This document shows, in pieces, positions 46,164-56,085 of a stretch of DNA of 64,000 bases (positions are counted from its first letter, which is position 1; each line of letters opens with the position of its first letter). The notes beneath the pieces are model-generated. The model was not told the origin of the DNA. It ran no database searches and saw nothing but the letters and a program-made list of their open reading frames with translations. Made by a program: the position numbers and the translations under genes. This DNA is from Caulobacter vibrioides (GTDB taxonomy: Bacteria; Pseudomonadota; Alphaproteobacteria; Caulobacterales; Caulobacteraceae): assembly GCF_002858865.1 (NCBI RefSeq), contig NZ_PJRR01000019.1, positions 62,001 through 126,000 of the forward strand. The letters are read 5' to 3'.

Positions 46164-47858
46164 GTGCGCGTCCAGATGGGAACGGTGTTGCGGACATTCT
46201 GGACAAACCTGGCTGAGGACTATCGCCCGGCGGCGTTGTCGCGCCGCAAGCAGGTTCCGCTGCGTCTGTTCGTGATCGTCACCCTGTGCGTGGCGGCCTT
46301 GATCCTCAAGAACATGCCGTTCCTGTTCGGCTGGTCGGTCGCCTACCTCGTCGTCCAGATCTGTGAGCTCTATGCGCTCAAGCGGTTCATCAACGCCGCT
46401 GACCCGACCGACCGCGTCTGGGTCAACCTCGTTTCCGATGTCGCCCTGGCCACGGTGTTCGGCTGGCTGGCCCTGCCGTTGTGGGAGATGGGCACGCCCG
46501 CCGGAGCCGCCGGTGCGATGCTGCTCTTGTCGGCCTCGATCTTCACCGCCCTGATGGGGGCTGAAGGCTGTATGGTCGCGTTCATCAGCGGCGCGGGGCC
46601 GCACGTGGCCTATCTGTTCATCACGCCTCTGCTTGCGGGCGGCGGCGGCGATCCGGTCTTGCCGTACTTCCTGATCGGCGGCGGGCTGTTCACCCTGACC
46701 ATCGCCATGACCTTCCTATGGTCGCACCGGGCGATGAAGGCCGAGCGGGAGGCGCGACGCGCCGCCGAGGCCCAAGTGGCCGCACGTTCGGCCCTGATCG
46801 CCATGGTCAGCCATGAACTGCGAACGCCGATCAACGCCATCGTCAATGGCGCTGGACGCTTGGACGCGGGCAGCGCCGGTCTCATCGCCGATGCGGGCCG
46901 GATGATGCGCACCCTGCTCAACGACCTGTTGGATCTGTCCAAGATCGAGGCCGGCCGCATGGGCGTCGAAATGGTCGACCACGACCTGCGGGCTCAGGTG
47001 TCCGATGCCGTCGATTTCTGGCGCGGGGCGGCCGAGGCCAAGGGGGTGACCCTGACCTTGACCGGCGCCGAGCGCCTGCCGCGCTGGGTGCGGGGCGATC
47101 CCATGCGTCTGCGGCAGGTGCTCAACAACCTGATCAGCAATGCCGTGAAGTTCACGACGGAAGGCGGAATCACCGTCGACGTCCGGCCGGTCGCCAGCGG
47201 GGCGGCGGCCGTGGAGATCGAGGTCCGGGACACCGGACCGGGCCTCACCGAGGCGCAGATCATCCGGCTGTTCGATCCCTACGAACAGCTTGGAAGCGAG
47301 ACCGCGCGGAACTTCGGCGGCACGGGTCTTGGCCTGGCGATCAGTCGCGACCTGGCGCGTCTGATGGGTGGCGAGCTCGCTGCCAGCTCTGCGCCGGAGG
47401 GCGGCGCGCGGTTCGTCCTGCGCCTGCCGACCCCGGCGGGCGCCGAGCCGACGATCCAGGCGCTTGCCGAAGAGCAGGACCTCGTGCTGGCGCCACGCTT
47501 GGACGCGCCGCGGATCCTGGTCGTCGACGACCATGACATCAACCGGCGCACCTTGCGCGGGATTCTGGAGGCGTTCGGGGCCGTCGTCGATGTCGCCGAG
47601 GATGCGCTGAGCGCTCTGGCGGTGTGCGAAGACCAGCGCTTCGACGCCATCGTGATGGATGTGCGCATGCCGGGCATGGACGGGCTGGAGGCGACGCGCC
47701 GGCTCCGCGCGGCGGGCCTCAATCGTCAGACGCCCGTGGTGGCGGTCACCGGCGCGGTCTCGGACGACGAGGTCGCGGCCTGTCGCGATGCGGGCATGAC
47801 CGCCTGTGTCGCCAAACCTGTGAGCGCCCGCGAGCTTTATGCCGCCTTGTTCGCCTGA
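46164..47858 (+). CDS. Hybrid sensor histidine kinase with C-terminal receiver
   Basis: A 564-residue membrane kinase. The N-terminal 190 residues hold about six hydrophobic segments with no recognised periplasmic sensor, so it may sense within the membrane. HisKA with His217 (MVSHELRTPINAI) and a HATPase domain (NNLISNAVKF, DTGPGLT, GGTGLGLAIS) follow. The receiver at about 450-560 carries the acceptor Asp499 (IVMDVRMPGMDG). No Hpt domain is present. A GTG start at 46164 is used; an ATG four codons on is possible. The partner proteins are unknown. A 236-base gap separates it from rnd and holds no recognised gene. Confidence 0.9.
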   Translation: MRVQMGTVLRTFWTNLAEDYRPAALSRRKQVPLRLFVIVTLCVAALILKNMPFLFGWSVAYLVVQICELYALKRFINAADPTDRVWVNLVSDVALATVFGWLALPLWEMGTPAGAAGAMLLLSASIFTALMGAEGCMVAFISGAGPHVAYLFITPLLAGGGGDPVLPYFLIGGGLFTLTIAMTFLWSHRAMKAEREARRAAEAQVAARSALIAMVSHELRTPINAIVNGAGRLDAGSAGLIADAGRMMRTLLNDLLDLSKIEAGRMGVEMVDHDLRAQVSDAVDFWRGAAEAKGVTLTLTGAERLPRWVRGDPMRLRQVLNNLISNAVKFTTEGGITVDVRPVASGAAAVEIEVRDTGPGLTEAQIIRLFDPYEQLGSETARNFGGTGLGLAISRDLARLMGGELAASSAPEGGARFVLRLPTPAGAEPTIQALAEEQDLVLAPRLDAPRILVVDDHDINRRTLRGILEAFGAVVDVAEDALSALAVCEDQRFDAIVMDVRMPGMDGLEATRRLRAAGLNRQTPVVAVTGAVSDDEVAACRDAGMTACVAKPVSARELYAALFA

Positions 47859-47962
47859 GGACAGCGTTAGCGCCTGACGATCGGCGGCTTCTTCACTAGA
47901 AATGGATGCGGCGCTGCGAGTCGGCGCGTCGCTGATTTGCCCCCGAACCGCCGCAGGATCCC

Positions 47963-49255
47963 GTGCCCAAAATCGACCCCGAGCGCGTCGAGGTCAGCAA
48001 GCCGCATCGCATCTGGGTGGCCGTCGGCGCGGCGGTGCTGCTGCTGCTGCTTCTCGGCGCGATGCTCCTGCCGCGCACCACCGGTCGCCTGACGAGCGCG
48101 CCGCATGGTTTGGCCGCCGCGCCCGCGCCGCCCGAGCGGCCGCAAGACTGGCGGGGCGATATCGACTACCGCGGCGTGGACAGCCGCCTGCGGGCGATGA
48201 TGACCGATCGGTCGATGCAGGGACTGGCGGTCGCCGTCGTCGAGAAGGGGCGACTTTCCTTCGTTCAGGGCTATGGCGTCACAGCAGAGGGCGGGGCGCC
48301 GGTGGATGCGCGGACCGTGTTCCGCTGGGCCTCGCTGTCGAAAACCGTCGCGGGAACCCTGACCGCCCGATTGGCGGCCGATGGCGCGCTATCACTTCAG
48401 GATCCGCTTTCGGCGTTCGACACCAGTCTGAAGCTGCCCGGCGACGCGCAGGTGGGCTTGACGCTGGAGCAACTGCTTTCCCAGCGCACGGGCCTGGGTC
48501 GCAACGCCTACGATGGTCGGCTGGAGGACGGGGAGGACCCGAACGTCATTCGCGGATCGTTCGCGGCGCTGAAGCCGGTGTGTCCGCCCGGGACCTGTCA
48601 CACCTATCAGAACATCGCCTATGACACGATCACCGAGGTGATCCACGCGCGCACCGGTCTAGACTATGCCGAAGCGGTCAAACGCCGTCTGTTCGAGCCG
48701 CTGGGCATGAAGAGCACGACCTTCGGGGAGGCCGGTTTGAAGTCCTCGGCCCAATGGGCCAGGCCAACGCGTCACGGTCGTGCGCTGCCGTTCTCTGATG
48801 CGTACTATCACGTGCCGGCTGCAGCGGGGGTGAACTCGACGATCGTGGACCTGGCGATCTGGATGCAGGCCCAGATGGGGTTGCGGCCCGACGTGCTGTC
48901 GCCGTCCGTACTGGGCGAGGTTCAACGGTCCCGGGTCGGCACCGGGCGTCCCTACGGCCGCCTCAATATCGCGCGGGAGCTCAAGGGACCGGGCTATGGC
49001 CTTGGCATGCGCAGCTTCACCTACCGCGGTCACGATCTGGTCGGCCACAGCGGCGGGGTGGCGGGGTATCGCGCGACCATGATGTTCGAGCCGGCGACGC
49101 GGACGGGCATCGTCATGCTGTGGAACAGCGACGCCAACCTGCCGTTCCGCTACCAGGCCGAGTTCTTTGACCGCGTCTACGGGCTGCCCTTCACCGATTT
49201 TCTCGAGCTGGATCGGGGTGATCCGATGCCGAGTGGCTCAGAACTGGCGGACTAG
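47963..49255 (+). CDS. Serine hydrolase of the class C beta-lactamase family
   Basis: A 430-residue beta-lactamase/esterase/penicillin-binding-protein-fold enzyme. The active-site SLSK (Ser124-Lys127), YQN (212-214) and a HSGG near 363 are the three family motifs. The N-terminus has a transmembrane anchor (about 18-36), so the catalytic domain is likely periplasmic. Whether it hydrolyses beta-lactams, esters or D-Ala peptides cannot be told. The GTG start follows AGGA. It lies 104 bases after the hybrid kinase on the same strand. Confidence 0.88.
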   Translation: MPKIDPERVEVSKPHRIWVAVGAAVLLLLLLGAMLLPRTTGRLTSAPHGLAAAPAPPERPQDWRGDIDYRGVDSRLRAMMTDRSMQGLAVAVVEKGRLSFVQGYGVTAEGGAPVDARTVFRWASLSKTVAGTLTARLAADGALSLQDPLSAFDTSLKLPGDAQVGLTLEQLLSQRTGLGRNAYDGRLEDGEDPNVIRGSFAALKPVCPPGTCHTYQNIAYDTITEVIHARTGLDYAEAVKRRLFEPLGMKSTTFGEAGLKSSAQWARPTRHGRALPFSDAYYHVPAAAGVNSTIVDLAIWMQAQMGLRPDVLSPSVLGEVQRSRVGTGRPYGRLNIARELKGPGYGLGMRSFTYRGHDLVGHSGGVAGYRATMMFEPATRTGIVMLWNSDANLPFRYQAEFFDRVYGLPFTDFLELDRGDPMPSGSELAD

Positions 49256-49287
49256 CCGGGGTAGACGCGGTCAGGAAGCCTGAGCGA

Positions 49288-49554
49288 TCAATGGGCGAAC
49301 TGGGAAAGCGCACCGCCGGCGGCCAGGCCCAGAGCGCAGAAGATGCCGAGATGGAACACAACGCCGATGGCGACCGTGCGGCGAACCGACCAGCTGCTTT
49401 CCTGGGCGAACACACGGCCCAGTTCCGATTGCAGGGTGCGCGCGGCGCTGGTCACCGGCGCGTCGTGGTCATTGGCCACTCGGAGTTCGGGGCGCTTGCG
49501 AGCGGCCGCAGCCGGAGCGATAGCGTCGAGATAGTCGAACTTACGCTGCAACAT
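49288..49554 (-). CDS. Small protein with C-terminal transmembrane helix
   Basis: An 88-residue protein with a basic, soluble N-terminal part (LQRKFDYLDAIAPAAAARKRPELRV) and one hydrophobic helix near the C-terminus (about 62-82), giving a tail-anchored topology. No family is recognised. GGAGG lies six bases before the ATG at 49554, so the longer upstream reading is rejected. The promoter region upstream is AT-rich relative to the surroundings. It follows ppx on the same strand, 158 bases away. Confidence 0.65.
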   Translation of the reverse strand: MLQRKFDYLDAIAPAAAARKRPELRVANDHDAPVTSAARTLQSELGRVFAQESSWSVRRTVAIGVVFHLGIFCALGLAAGGALSQFAH

Positions 49555-49712
49555 CACTGACCTCCACATTTGTTGTTGGAGGAAGGTTGCGCGTGGCAAG
49601 GCTAACAAACCGTGCTTTTTTCCTGCAGAATTGTGCGGCATTCTGTCAATTGCCCCGTATTGGGGAGATTCACAGCCAGTTAATCATGAGCGAAATCTGA
49701 ACTATACCTGTA

Positions 49713-51212
49713 TCAGGCCGCTATGATCTTGGGTTTGAGTCCAAGATGCTGTGCTGCAGTATTGGCGCGCTTATTGGTTTGTTCACCAAGAACGAGGTCG
49801 GCAAAGCCCGGCTCTGCAGACACAATCAGATGGGCGCTATCCAGGGTCAGGCGCGAGCGGCCCAGCAGGCTGGGGCTGCGGCCCGACAGGTCGCACGCCA
49901 GGCGGATGGTCGCGCCCAGGGCGCGGGCGCGCTTCAGCTGGGCAGGACTCAGCAGGCGTTCCAGCGTCTCTAGTTCCGGCGGGTGGAAATTGGTGGCGTG
50001 GCGGGCGTGGGCGGCGGTGGCCAGGAAGCAGCGCTCGGCGTGGCCCTGGCCGGCGATCGGCGCGCGCAGAACCTGTTCGAACACCAGGTCGGCGCGATGG
50101 TCTGGGTGCAGGCGCACGCCCATGTCGGCCAGACGGCAGGCGGCGGAGATCAGCACGCGGTCCCGGTCGCCAAACAGCGGCGGAAGGTCCTCGAAGGCGG
50201 GCGCGATCCACGCGTCGAGCGCCGGGCCCAGCTCGTCGGCGACGCCCTGCCGATGGCCCAGCGCGCCGCAGCCTTCGATCAAGGGGTCCAGCCCTCGGAC
50301 GCGGGGCGGCATGGCCTCGAACAGCAGCCCTTCGCGCACGCCATAGGCCGAGATTTCGATCCGCTTCAGCTGAAGCTGCTCGATCAGGGTCTCCAGCACG
50401 ATGGCGGCGTAGGGCAGGGTCTCCGAGCGCTTCTTGCTCATGCCCTCTATGCGTTCCAGCGAGCTCTTGGACTGATGGGCCACCAGGCGTGCGGCGTCCA
50501 GCGCCTCGCCGGCGCTGATCGTGTACTGGTGGACGACGTGCAGCGGATAGCCTGACAGCCGCATGTGCAGCAGGGCGAGGTTGCGCCAGGCGCCGCCCAC
50601 GGCGTGGAAGGTGTCGGTGCGGAAATCGGCGGCGACAGGCGCCAGCCGCTCCTGGGCCAGGCGCCGTACGCGCTCGCCGTCGAAGCCGTTGCCGGTCCCG
50701 CCGGGACCCGCCAGGCTGAACGGGCCCAGCGGCAGGGTGACCCCACGGCCCGCACCGGTGGCCGACAGGTGAACCAGCTCGAGACTGGCCCCGCCCAGGT
50801 CACCGACCACGCCGGTCGCGTGGGGTGCGCCCGCCAGCACGCCGACGGCGGCGTAGTGGGCTTCTTCTTCGCCGGACAGCACGCGGACGGTGAAACCGGT
50901 CTCCTCGCGCACGCGCGTAATGAAGTGCGGGCCATCCAGGGCCTCGCGGGCCGCGGCGGTGGCCACCACGAAGGTTTCGGCCGGATTGACCGCCTCCAGA
51001 ACAGCGCGGAAGCGCTTCAGCGCCTGCAGGGTCTGGACGACGCCCTCGGGCGACAGGCGGCCGGTCTTGGCGAGGTCGCGGCCGAGGCCGGCCAGCACCT
51101 TCTCGTTGAACACGGTCCAGATGGCGCGGCCCTCCAACCGGTACACCACAAGGCGGACCGAGTTTGAGCCGATATCGATTACAGCCGCGTCGCGCGGGGC
51201 CTGGAAGGGCAT
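49713..51212 (-). CDS. ppx: Exopolyphosphatase / guanosine pentaphosphatase family
   Basis: A Ppx/GppA enzyme of 499 residues that removes terminal phosphates from polyphosphate or converts pppGpp to ppGpp. The actin-like fold is shown by VIDIGSNSVRLVVY near the N-terminus and GDLGGASLELV (phosphate-binding). A C-terminal HD-like part follows. It is close to ppk on the same strand, as in many bacteria. The 90-base gap to the upstream lipoprotein gene is compatible with one operon. Confidence 0.93.
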   Translation of the reverse strand: MPFQAPRDAAVIDIGSNSVRLVVYRLEGRAIWTVFNEKVLAGLGRDLAKTGRLSPEGVVQTLQALKRFRAVLEAVNPAETFVVATAAAREALDGPHFITRVREETGFTVRVLSGEEEAHYAAVGVLAGAPHATGVVGDLGGASLELVHLSATGAGRGVTLPLGPFSLAGPGGTGNGFDGERVRRLAQERLAPVAADFRTDTFHAVGGAWRNLALLHMRLSGYPLHVVHQYTISAGEALDAARLVAHQSKSSLERIEGMSKKRSETLPYAAIVLETLIEQLQLKRIEISAYGVREGLLFEAMPPRVRGLDPLIEGCGALGHRQGVADELGPALDAWIAPAFEDLPPLFGDRDRVLISAACRLADMGVRLHPDHRADLVFEQVLRAPIAGQGHAERCFLATAAHARHATNFHPPELETLERLLSPAQLKRARALGATIRLACDLSGRSPSLLGRSRLTLDSAHLIVSAEPGFADLVLGEQTNKRANTAAQHLGLKPKIIAA

Positions 51213-51302
51213 GCGCGTCCTTTAGCCTATTCCCCGTCGGGGGAAAGCGGGACCGTTCGTCTCGCGACGAATTTCCATGGGGATGACTTTATCCGGTCCG
51301 GC

Positions 51303-51698
51303 CTAGGGATTGATGCGGCAGGCCACGGTGCGCCAGCCGTCGGCCTCGCGCCGGTGGTAGCAGGTGCCGTAGGCCACCTGGTGGCCGTCGGCGCGGGGGC
51401 CGCCCTTGGTCAGGGCCCAGGGGGCAGGGCCCAGCAGCAGCATGTCGGTGCTCTTGGCGCTGGGACCGCAGGGGCCCCACCAGCGCACGCCATAGCCGCC
51501 GGCGATCCCGGGGCCATAGACCTCGGCCGTGGCCTGGGCGGTTTTCTCGACGCCCGGCGGCGGCGCGCCGAAGCGGTCGAAGCCGGGACGGGCGGGCAGG
51601 GCCTGGATCGCGCAGATCTCCGCCCGTCGCTCGCCCCTGGGCGCGCAGGCGCTCAGGGCCGGCAGAAGCAGCAGAACGGCGAGGGCTGTGCGCCTCAC
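51303..51698 (-). CDS. Hypothetical lipoprotein between ppk and ppx
   Basis: A 131-residue lipoprotein with lipobox LSAC (Cys at about residue 18) and then a domain with several Cys and Trp residues ([29 protein letters not shown]). No family is recognised; it may be a small envelope domain with disulfides. The GTG start overlaps the ppk stop (GTGA), so it is translationally coupled to ppk and possibly works with polyphosphate or envelope stress, but that is only context. Confidence 0.7.
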   Translation of the reverse strand: MRRTALAVLLLLPALSACAPRGERRAEICAIQALPARPGFDRFGAPPPGVEKTAQATAEVYGPGIAGGYGVRWWGPCGPSAKSTDMLLLGPAPWALTKGGPRADGHQVAYGTCYHRREADGWRTVACRINP

Positions 51699-53911
51699 CG
51701 CTTGCGCTTGGGACCCACGTGGTCGAAGGCGCGCGGCAGGTCGCGGGCCCCGTGACCGCGTCCCGACAGGCTGGGATTGGTCATGAAGTAGTCGTGGGCC
51801 GAGAACGCGCCCTTGGTCTTCCAGGCCGGGTCGCGGGCGTAGTCACCCTCGCTGCCCAGCTTCCAGCTCTGGGCCTCGTCATTGAGGTTGGCGACCATGA
51901 TCTGGTCCAGCACCTGCTGGTGCACGGTCGGGTTCTCGATCGGCACCAGGCTTTCCACCCGGCGGTCGAGGTTGCGCGGCATCCAGTCGGCCGAGCTCAT
52001 ATAGAGCCGCGTCTGGGCGCTGGGCATGGGCGCGCCGTTGGCGAAGGCCACGATGCGCGAGTGCTCCAGGAACCGGCCGACGATCGACTTGACCCGGATG
52101 TTCTCCGACAGACCCTTGATGCCCGGACGCAGGCAGCAGATGCCGCGCACGACGAGGTCGATCTGCACGCCCGCCTGGCTGGCCTTGTACAGCGCGTCGA
52201 TGATCTGCGGGTCGACGACCGCGTTCATCTTGGCCCAGATCCCGGCCGGCCGGCCCTCGCGCGCGGCGTCGGCCTCCAGGGCGATCATCCGCAGGAGATC
52301 AGGCTTCAGCGTCTGGGGCGAGAACGACAGCTTCTCCAGCCGCCCGGGCTGGGCGTAGCCGGTGATGAAGTTGAAGAGCTTGCCGCCGTCGCGCCCCAGG
52401 GCCGGGTCGCAGGTGAACAAGGACAGGTCGGTGTAAACCCTGGCCGTCTGCGGGTGATAGTTGCCGGTGCCATAGTGGCAATAGGTGCGCAGGGCCTCGC
52501 CCTCGCGGCGCACCACCACCGACAGCTTGGCGTGGGTCTTCCAGTCGACGAAGCCGAACACCACGTGCACGCCCGCCCGCTCCAGGTCGCGCGCCCATTT
52601 GAGGTTATTTTCCTCGTCGAAGCGGGCCTTGATCTCGACGAGGGCCGTGACGTTCTTGCCGTTGTCGGCCGCCTCGATCAGGGCCGCCACGATCGGGCTG
52701 TCCTTGGAGGTGCGGTACAGGGTCTGCTTGATCGCCAGCACGTTCGGATCGCGCGCGGCCTGACGCAGGAACTGCACCACCACATCGAAGCTTTCGAACG
52801 GGTGGTGGACCAGGATGTCCTTCTCGCGGATCGCCGCGAAGCAGTCGCCGCCGTGGTCGCGGATACGCTCGGGGAAGCGGGCGTTGAAGGGCGGGAACTT
52901 CAGGTCCGGACGGTCCGGCGGGATCAGTTCGCTCATCTGGGCCAAGCCCAGCTTGCCGTCCAGCAGCACCACATCCTCGGGCTCGGCGCGCAGGCCTTCG
53001 ACGATGAAGTCGCGCAGGTCTGCCGGCATGGTGGTCTGGATCTTGACCCGCACCACCTGGCCCAGACGCCGCTTCTTCAGCCGCGCCTCGAACTCGCGCA
53101 CCAGGTCTTCGGCCTCTTCCTCGATTTCGAGGTCACTGTCGCGGATCAGGCGGAACAGACCCCGGCCCTCGACCTCGTAGCCGGGGAACAGGTGCTCCAG
53201 GAAAAGGATGATCAGGCTCTCCAGCGCCACGATCTTGCGCTGGCGCTTGCGCCCGCGCGACACCACCGAGCTCAGCTCCCAGAACCGCCGCACCTGCGAG
53301 GGGATCGGCGCCAGGGCGTAGAGGTGCTTGTCGTCGGCGATCCGCCGCAGCTTCAGCGCCAGGCAGAAGCCCAGGTTCGGGATGAACGGGAACGGGTGGG
53401 CCGGATCGATGGCCAGCGGCGTCAGCACCGGGAAGATCTGGTTGCGGAAGATCTCCTCGGCCCGGACCTTGTCGTCGCCCTCGATGTCCTTGGCGTCCAG
53501 CAGCTTCAGGCCCTCGTCCCACAGCTGGGTGCGCAGCAGGCGCCAGATCTTCTGCTGCTCGGCCATCAGCTCGGCGGCCGAGGCGTTGATGCGGTTCAGC
53601 TGCTCGCTGGGGATCAGGCCGTCCTGGCTGATCACCCGCACGCCCTCGCGCACCTGACCTTTCAGGCCGGCCACGCGCACCATGTAGAATTCGTCGAGGT
53701 TGTTGGCGCTGATCGACAGGAACCGCAGCCGCTCCAGCAGCGGATGGCGCGGATTGGAGCTCTCCTCCAGCACTCGCTGGTTGAAGGCCAGCCACGACAG
53801 CTCGCGATTGAAGAACCGTTCGGGCGAGGCCATCAGCTCGGCGTCCAGCGTCAAGGCGCTGGCGTTGGCGGCGACAGGAGCGTTGGCGGCGATCGGCAGG
53901 GCGTCGGTCAT
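51695..53911 (-). CDS. ppk: Polyphosphate kinase 1
   Basis: PPK1 makes polyphosphate from ATP. The 738-residue protein has the N domain ([15 protein letters not shown]), the head domain, and two C-terminal PLD-like domains. The phospho-accepting His is in THAKLSVVV and a following [24 protein letters not shown] segment is another strong signature. The ATG at 53911 is preferred because the upstream frame reads through a repeat element. It follows hdaA across that element. Confidence 0.96.
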   Translation of the reverse strand: MTDALPIAANAPVAANASALTLDAELMASPERFFNRELSWLAFNQRVLEESSNPRHPLLERLRFLSISANNLDEFYMVRVAGLKGQVREGVRVISQDGLIPSEQLNRINASAAELMAEQQKIWRLLRTQLWDEGLKLLDAKDIEGDDKVRAEEIFRNQIFPVLTPLAIDPAHPFPFIPNLGFCLALKLRRIADDKHLYALAPIPSQVRRFWELSSVVSRGRKRQRKIVALESLIILFLEHLFPGYEVEGRGLFRLIRDSDLEIEEEAEDLVREFEARLKKRRLGQVVRVKIQTTMPADLRDFIVEGLRAEPEDVVLLDGKLGLAQMSELIPPDRPDLKFPPFNARFPERIRDHGGDCFAAIREKDILVHHPFESFDVVVQFLRQAARDPNVLAIKQTLYRTSKDSPIVAALIEAADNGKNVTALVEIKARFDEENNLKWARDLERAGVHVVFGFVDWKTHAKLSVVVRREGEALRTYCHYGTGNYHPQTARVYTDLSLFTCDPALGRDGGKLFNFITGYAQPGRLEKLSFSPQTLKPDLLRMIALEADAAREGRPAGIWAKMNAVVDPQIIDALYKASQAGVQIDLVVRGICCLRPGIKGLSENIRVKSIVGRFLEHSRIVAFANGAPMPSAQTRLYMSSADWMPRNLDRRVESLVPIENPTVHQQVLDQIMVANLNDEAQSWKLGSEGDYARDPAWKTKGAFSAHDYFMTNPSLSGRGHGARDLPRAFDHVGPKRKR

Positions 53912-53985
53912 GGACTCTATATAGGCGAACTTTGTTCCGTCATGGTGAACGCGGTGAATGACGCGGTGAAGACAGCTTGAAAACG

Positions 53986-54105
53986 CCTTCTCCCCTTGTG
54001 GGAGAAGGTGGCGCGAAGCGCCGGATGAGGGGTTTCTGGGCGGATAGGGCGATCGACCCCTCATCCGTCAGCTGCGCTGACACCTTCTCCCGCAAGGGGA
54101 GAAGG
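53986..54105. repeat. Inverted-repeat element, CCTTCTCCCC family (copy 2)
   Basis: Outer 23-bp arms at 53986-54008 and 54083-54105 match copy 1 almost base for base (one change in the left arm). Inner GGATGAGGGG / CCCCTCATCC pairs are kept; the centre lacks a GANTC site. It sits between hdaA and ppk. Confidence 0.92.
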
Positions 54106-54116
54106 AGCGTCACGGC

Positions 54117-54809
54117 CTACCCCTCATCCCCCTCGAACCCCTCCAGCACTTCACGCGCCAGGGCCTTGGTCAGCTCCCGCCGGCCATCGGCCGCCGCCTC
54201 GGCCAGCAAGGCCGCTGCGGCTTGCGCCTCGGCGGCTGAGCGGGGCAGGCGGGCCAAAAGGTAGGGGTAGAGATCAGGCTCGGGCTTCCACCAGGCCGCG
54301 GCGAAGGCCCGGCGCAGCACCGCCTCCAGCACCGCATCGTCGGGCTCGGCGATTTCGGCCACCGACAGGGCGTTGAGCCGTGAGCGCAGGTCGGCCACCT
54401 CGGCGCTCCAGGTCAGGGGCGCGGTGCGGCCGGTCAGCAGCACGGTCCCGCCGTCCACCCCGGCCATGTTCAGAATGTGAAACAGCGCCTCGTCCGACAC
54501 CGCCGCGCCTTGCGCCCGGCGGTCGGCGTCCTCGACCAGCACCGGCCGGCCGCGCAGGGCCGACAGGTCGACGCTCATGGCGTGCGGATCAGCCGCCTCG
54601 ACCACCACCGCGCCCGTCGCCGCCGCCCAGGCCCGCGCCAGATGGCTCTTGCCGCACCCTGCCGGCCCCACCAGCACGAGGCGCCCCTCGGCCCAGTCCG
54701 GCCAGGCGTCCAGCCGCGCCACCGCATCGCCATTGCTGGGCGAGACGGCGAAGTCCTCCCGCCCATGGGTCAGCGGCGAAGCCAGCGGCAGTTTGAACTG
54801 GGTGGACAA
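54117..54809 (-). CDS. hdaA: DnaA-inactivating protein HdaA
   Basis: HdaA, the Hda homologue, stimulates ATP hydrolysis by DnaA on the sliding clamp and so prevents re-initiation. The clamp-binding motif QFKLPL is at residues 4-9, and Walker A GPAGCGKS at 48-55, in a DnaA-like AAA+ domain; there is no DNA-binding domain. The length is 230. The start appears to be a TTG at 54809, needed to keep the clamp motif. A G-rich run precedes it. Confidence 0.9.
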   Translation of the reverse strand: MSTQFKLPLASPLTHGREDFAVSPSNGDAVARLDAWPDWAEGRLVLVGPAGCGKSHLARAWAAATGAVVVEAADPHAMSVDLSALRGRPVLVEDADRRAQGAAVSDEALFHILNMAGVDGGTVLLTGRTAPLTWSAEVADLRSRLNALSVAEIAEPDDAVLEAVLRRAFAAAWWKPEPDLYPYLLARLPRSAAEAQAAAALLAEAAADGRRELTKALAREVLEGFEGDEG

Positions 54810-54861
54810 GCCTTGGGTCCAGCGTGGTGAACGTCAGGACAGGGATATAGGCCGCTTCGGC

Positions 54862-54888
54862 GGGGCGGGGGAGGTGCGGGGGCTGGGG
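54862..54888 (+). other. Potential G-quadruplex run upstream of hdaA
   Basis: Four G-runs of four or five on the plus strand, separated by 1, 6 and 2 bases. It lies about 55-80 bases upstream of the hdaA start, so G is on the template strand. Motif only. Confidence 0.35.
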
Positions 54889-54946
54889 ATGATGGGGATT
54901 AGAGCGGGGGAGGTGTGGGCGAATTTGGGTCGATATCTGCTATCTG

Positions 54947-55675
54947 TCAGAAGTCAGCTGGAGGCTGCGACGATACGGTTATCCTTGGCGGAGGTTCGGG
55001 ATTTGGATCAATGATCTTATCGAATGAGGCCCAATAAGCATCTGTAATCTCATCCAGCCAGACGCCCGATTGATCATTGATCTCGCAACGAACGAGAGCG
55101 CCGTCCCACATTGAAGAGAATGTGGTGCCATAGATGTTGTCGTGTACCAACAACATGCTTGCTTCGCTCCCAACTAGGACTGAAACATCTGGGTTTAGTT
55201 CAATTTTACGCGAAGATAATCTCCCGTGACGGGAAGCGTCTTTTAGGGTGTTGGATCGTTCGGCAGAGTGCGCAATTGCATGTCTTAGTGTGATGTAGGA
55301 AGGGAAATAGCGCTCAAAGCGCTTTCTCGCTTCCCGTTTTGATTTGCCGTCGATGATCTCGCGTAGCTGTGGGCATTTTGATATTGATATGTCGATGCCT
55401 TCAATAATGCGTCCAAAGTGATAAATGCTCATAACGCAGTCTCGCGCGGCACAAAGTTGCCACTCGTGGTAAGTTCTTTGGTTGGCATAGTCGAATACAG
55501 ATTGTTCTGCGCATCTTTGGAATAGATTCCGACCAGACCAAAAGGACGTCGAGCGACGGTGCATTTCTGCGATGTTTGCGCGTATGGAGCCAGCGTCATC
55601 TCGCTCCTCTTCCGGCAACTCATGAAGCCTGAAATTGGGGGATGCACGAAGCTTATGCATGCGGTCGATAGACAT
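54947..55675 (-). CDS. Hypothetical protein, possible HEPN-type, AT-rich
   Basis: A 242-residue protein with no named family recognised. It is mostly helical by eye, with a charged N-terminal region, LCAARDCVMSIYHFGRIIEG, and near residue 140 LRHAIAHSAE. The latter fits the R-x4-H signature of HEPN nucleases and related abortive-infection proteins. The rest does not clearly align to a HEPN family. Its base composition is far more AT-rich than any neighbour, pointing to horizontal transfer. It lies between hdaA and a run of inverted repeats. The ATG at 55675 is preferred to a TTG four codons upstream. Confidence 0.65.
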   Translation of the reverse strand: MSIDRMHKLRASPNFRLHELPEEERDDAGSIRANIAEMHRRSTSFWSGRNLFQRCAEQSVFDYANQRTYHEWQLCAARDCVMSIYHFGRIIEGIDISISKCPQLREIIDGKSKREARKRFERYFPSYITLRHAIAHSAERSNTLKDASRHGRLSSRKIELNPDVSVLVGSEASMLLVHDNIYGTTFSSMWDGALVRCEINDQSGVWLDEITDAYWASFDKIIDPNPEPPPRITVSSQPPADF

Positions 55676-55784
55676 AGTTCTATCCAATAGGTTGGCGTCG
55701 GGCCATCGAGAGCAGAGTGAACTCCGTAGGCCCCGGCAGTCCCGTCCTTAAATCTCTCGAAGGCTGCAGCGTGCAGGACTGACC

Positions 55785-55853
55785 AAGTCAGTCAAGGACG
55801 ACGCTCCGCGTCGCCGCGCGGCGGCCGCCCGGCGGGCGGTCCTTGAGTGACTT
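55785..55853. repeat. Inverted-repeat element with AAGTCA ends
   Basis: Arms 55785-55799 and 55839-55853 are reverse complements with one mismatch, and the centre is GC-rich. First of four elements in tandem. Confidence 0.8.
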
Positions 55854-55941
55854 GGACAGCCCTGCGATCGTCTCGCCGTGAGATGTAAGGGGGGCTCCCT
55901 TCGCCGAGGGCGGAGGGCAGGGGACTTTTCCCAAACAATCC

Positions 55942-56057
55942 CCGTCATCCCGCGCTTTATGCGCGGGACCCATTTGTCCGCCGCACGGGCGGGGATCGCT
56001 CACATTTTCACGTGGAAGCTGCACCATGGGTCCCGCGCATGAAGCGCGGGATGACGG
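55942..56057. repeat. Inverted-repeat element, GTCATCCCGC type
   Basis: 31-bp arms 55942-55972 and 56027-56057 are reverse complements with a single mismatch. Each arm is itself a short hairpin. Related ends occur in the elements at 37194 and 56244. Confidence 0.85.
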
Positions 56058-56085
56058 TGGAAGAGCGGACGCCTCATCCCACCAT

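Noticed and set aside
53912-54064. 51-residue extension of polyphosphate kinase
   Set aside because: The frame runs through the repeat element between hdaA and ppk; the ATG at 53911 fits the family.
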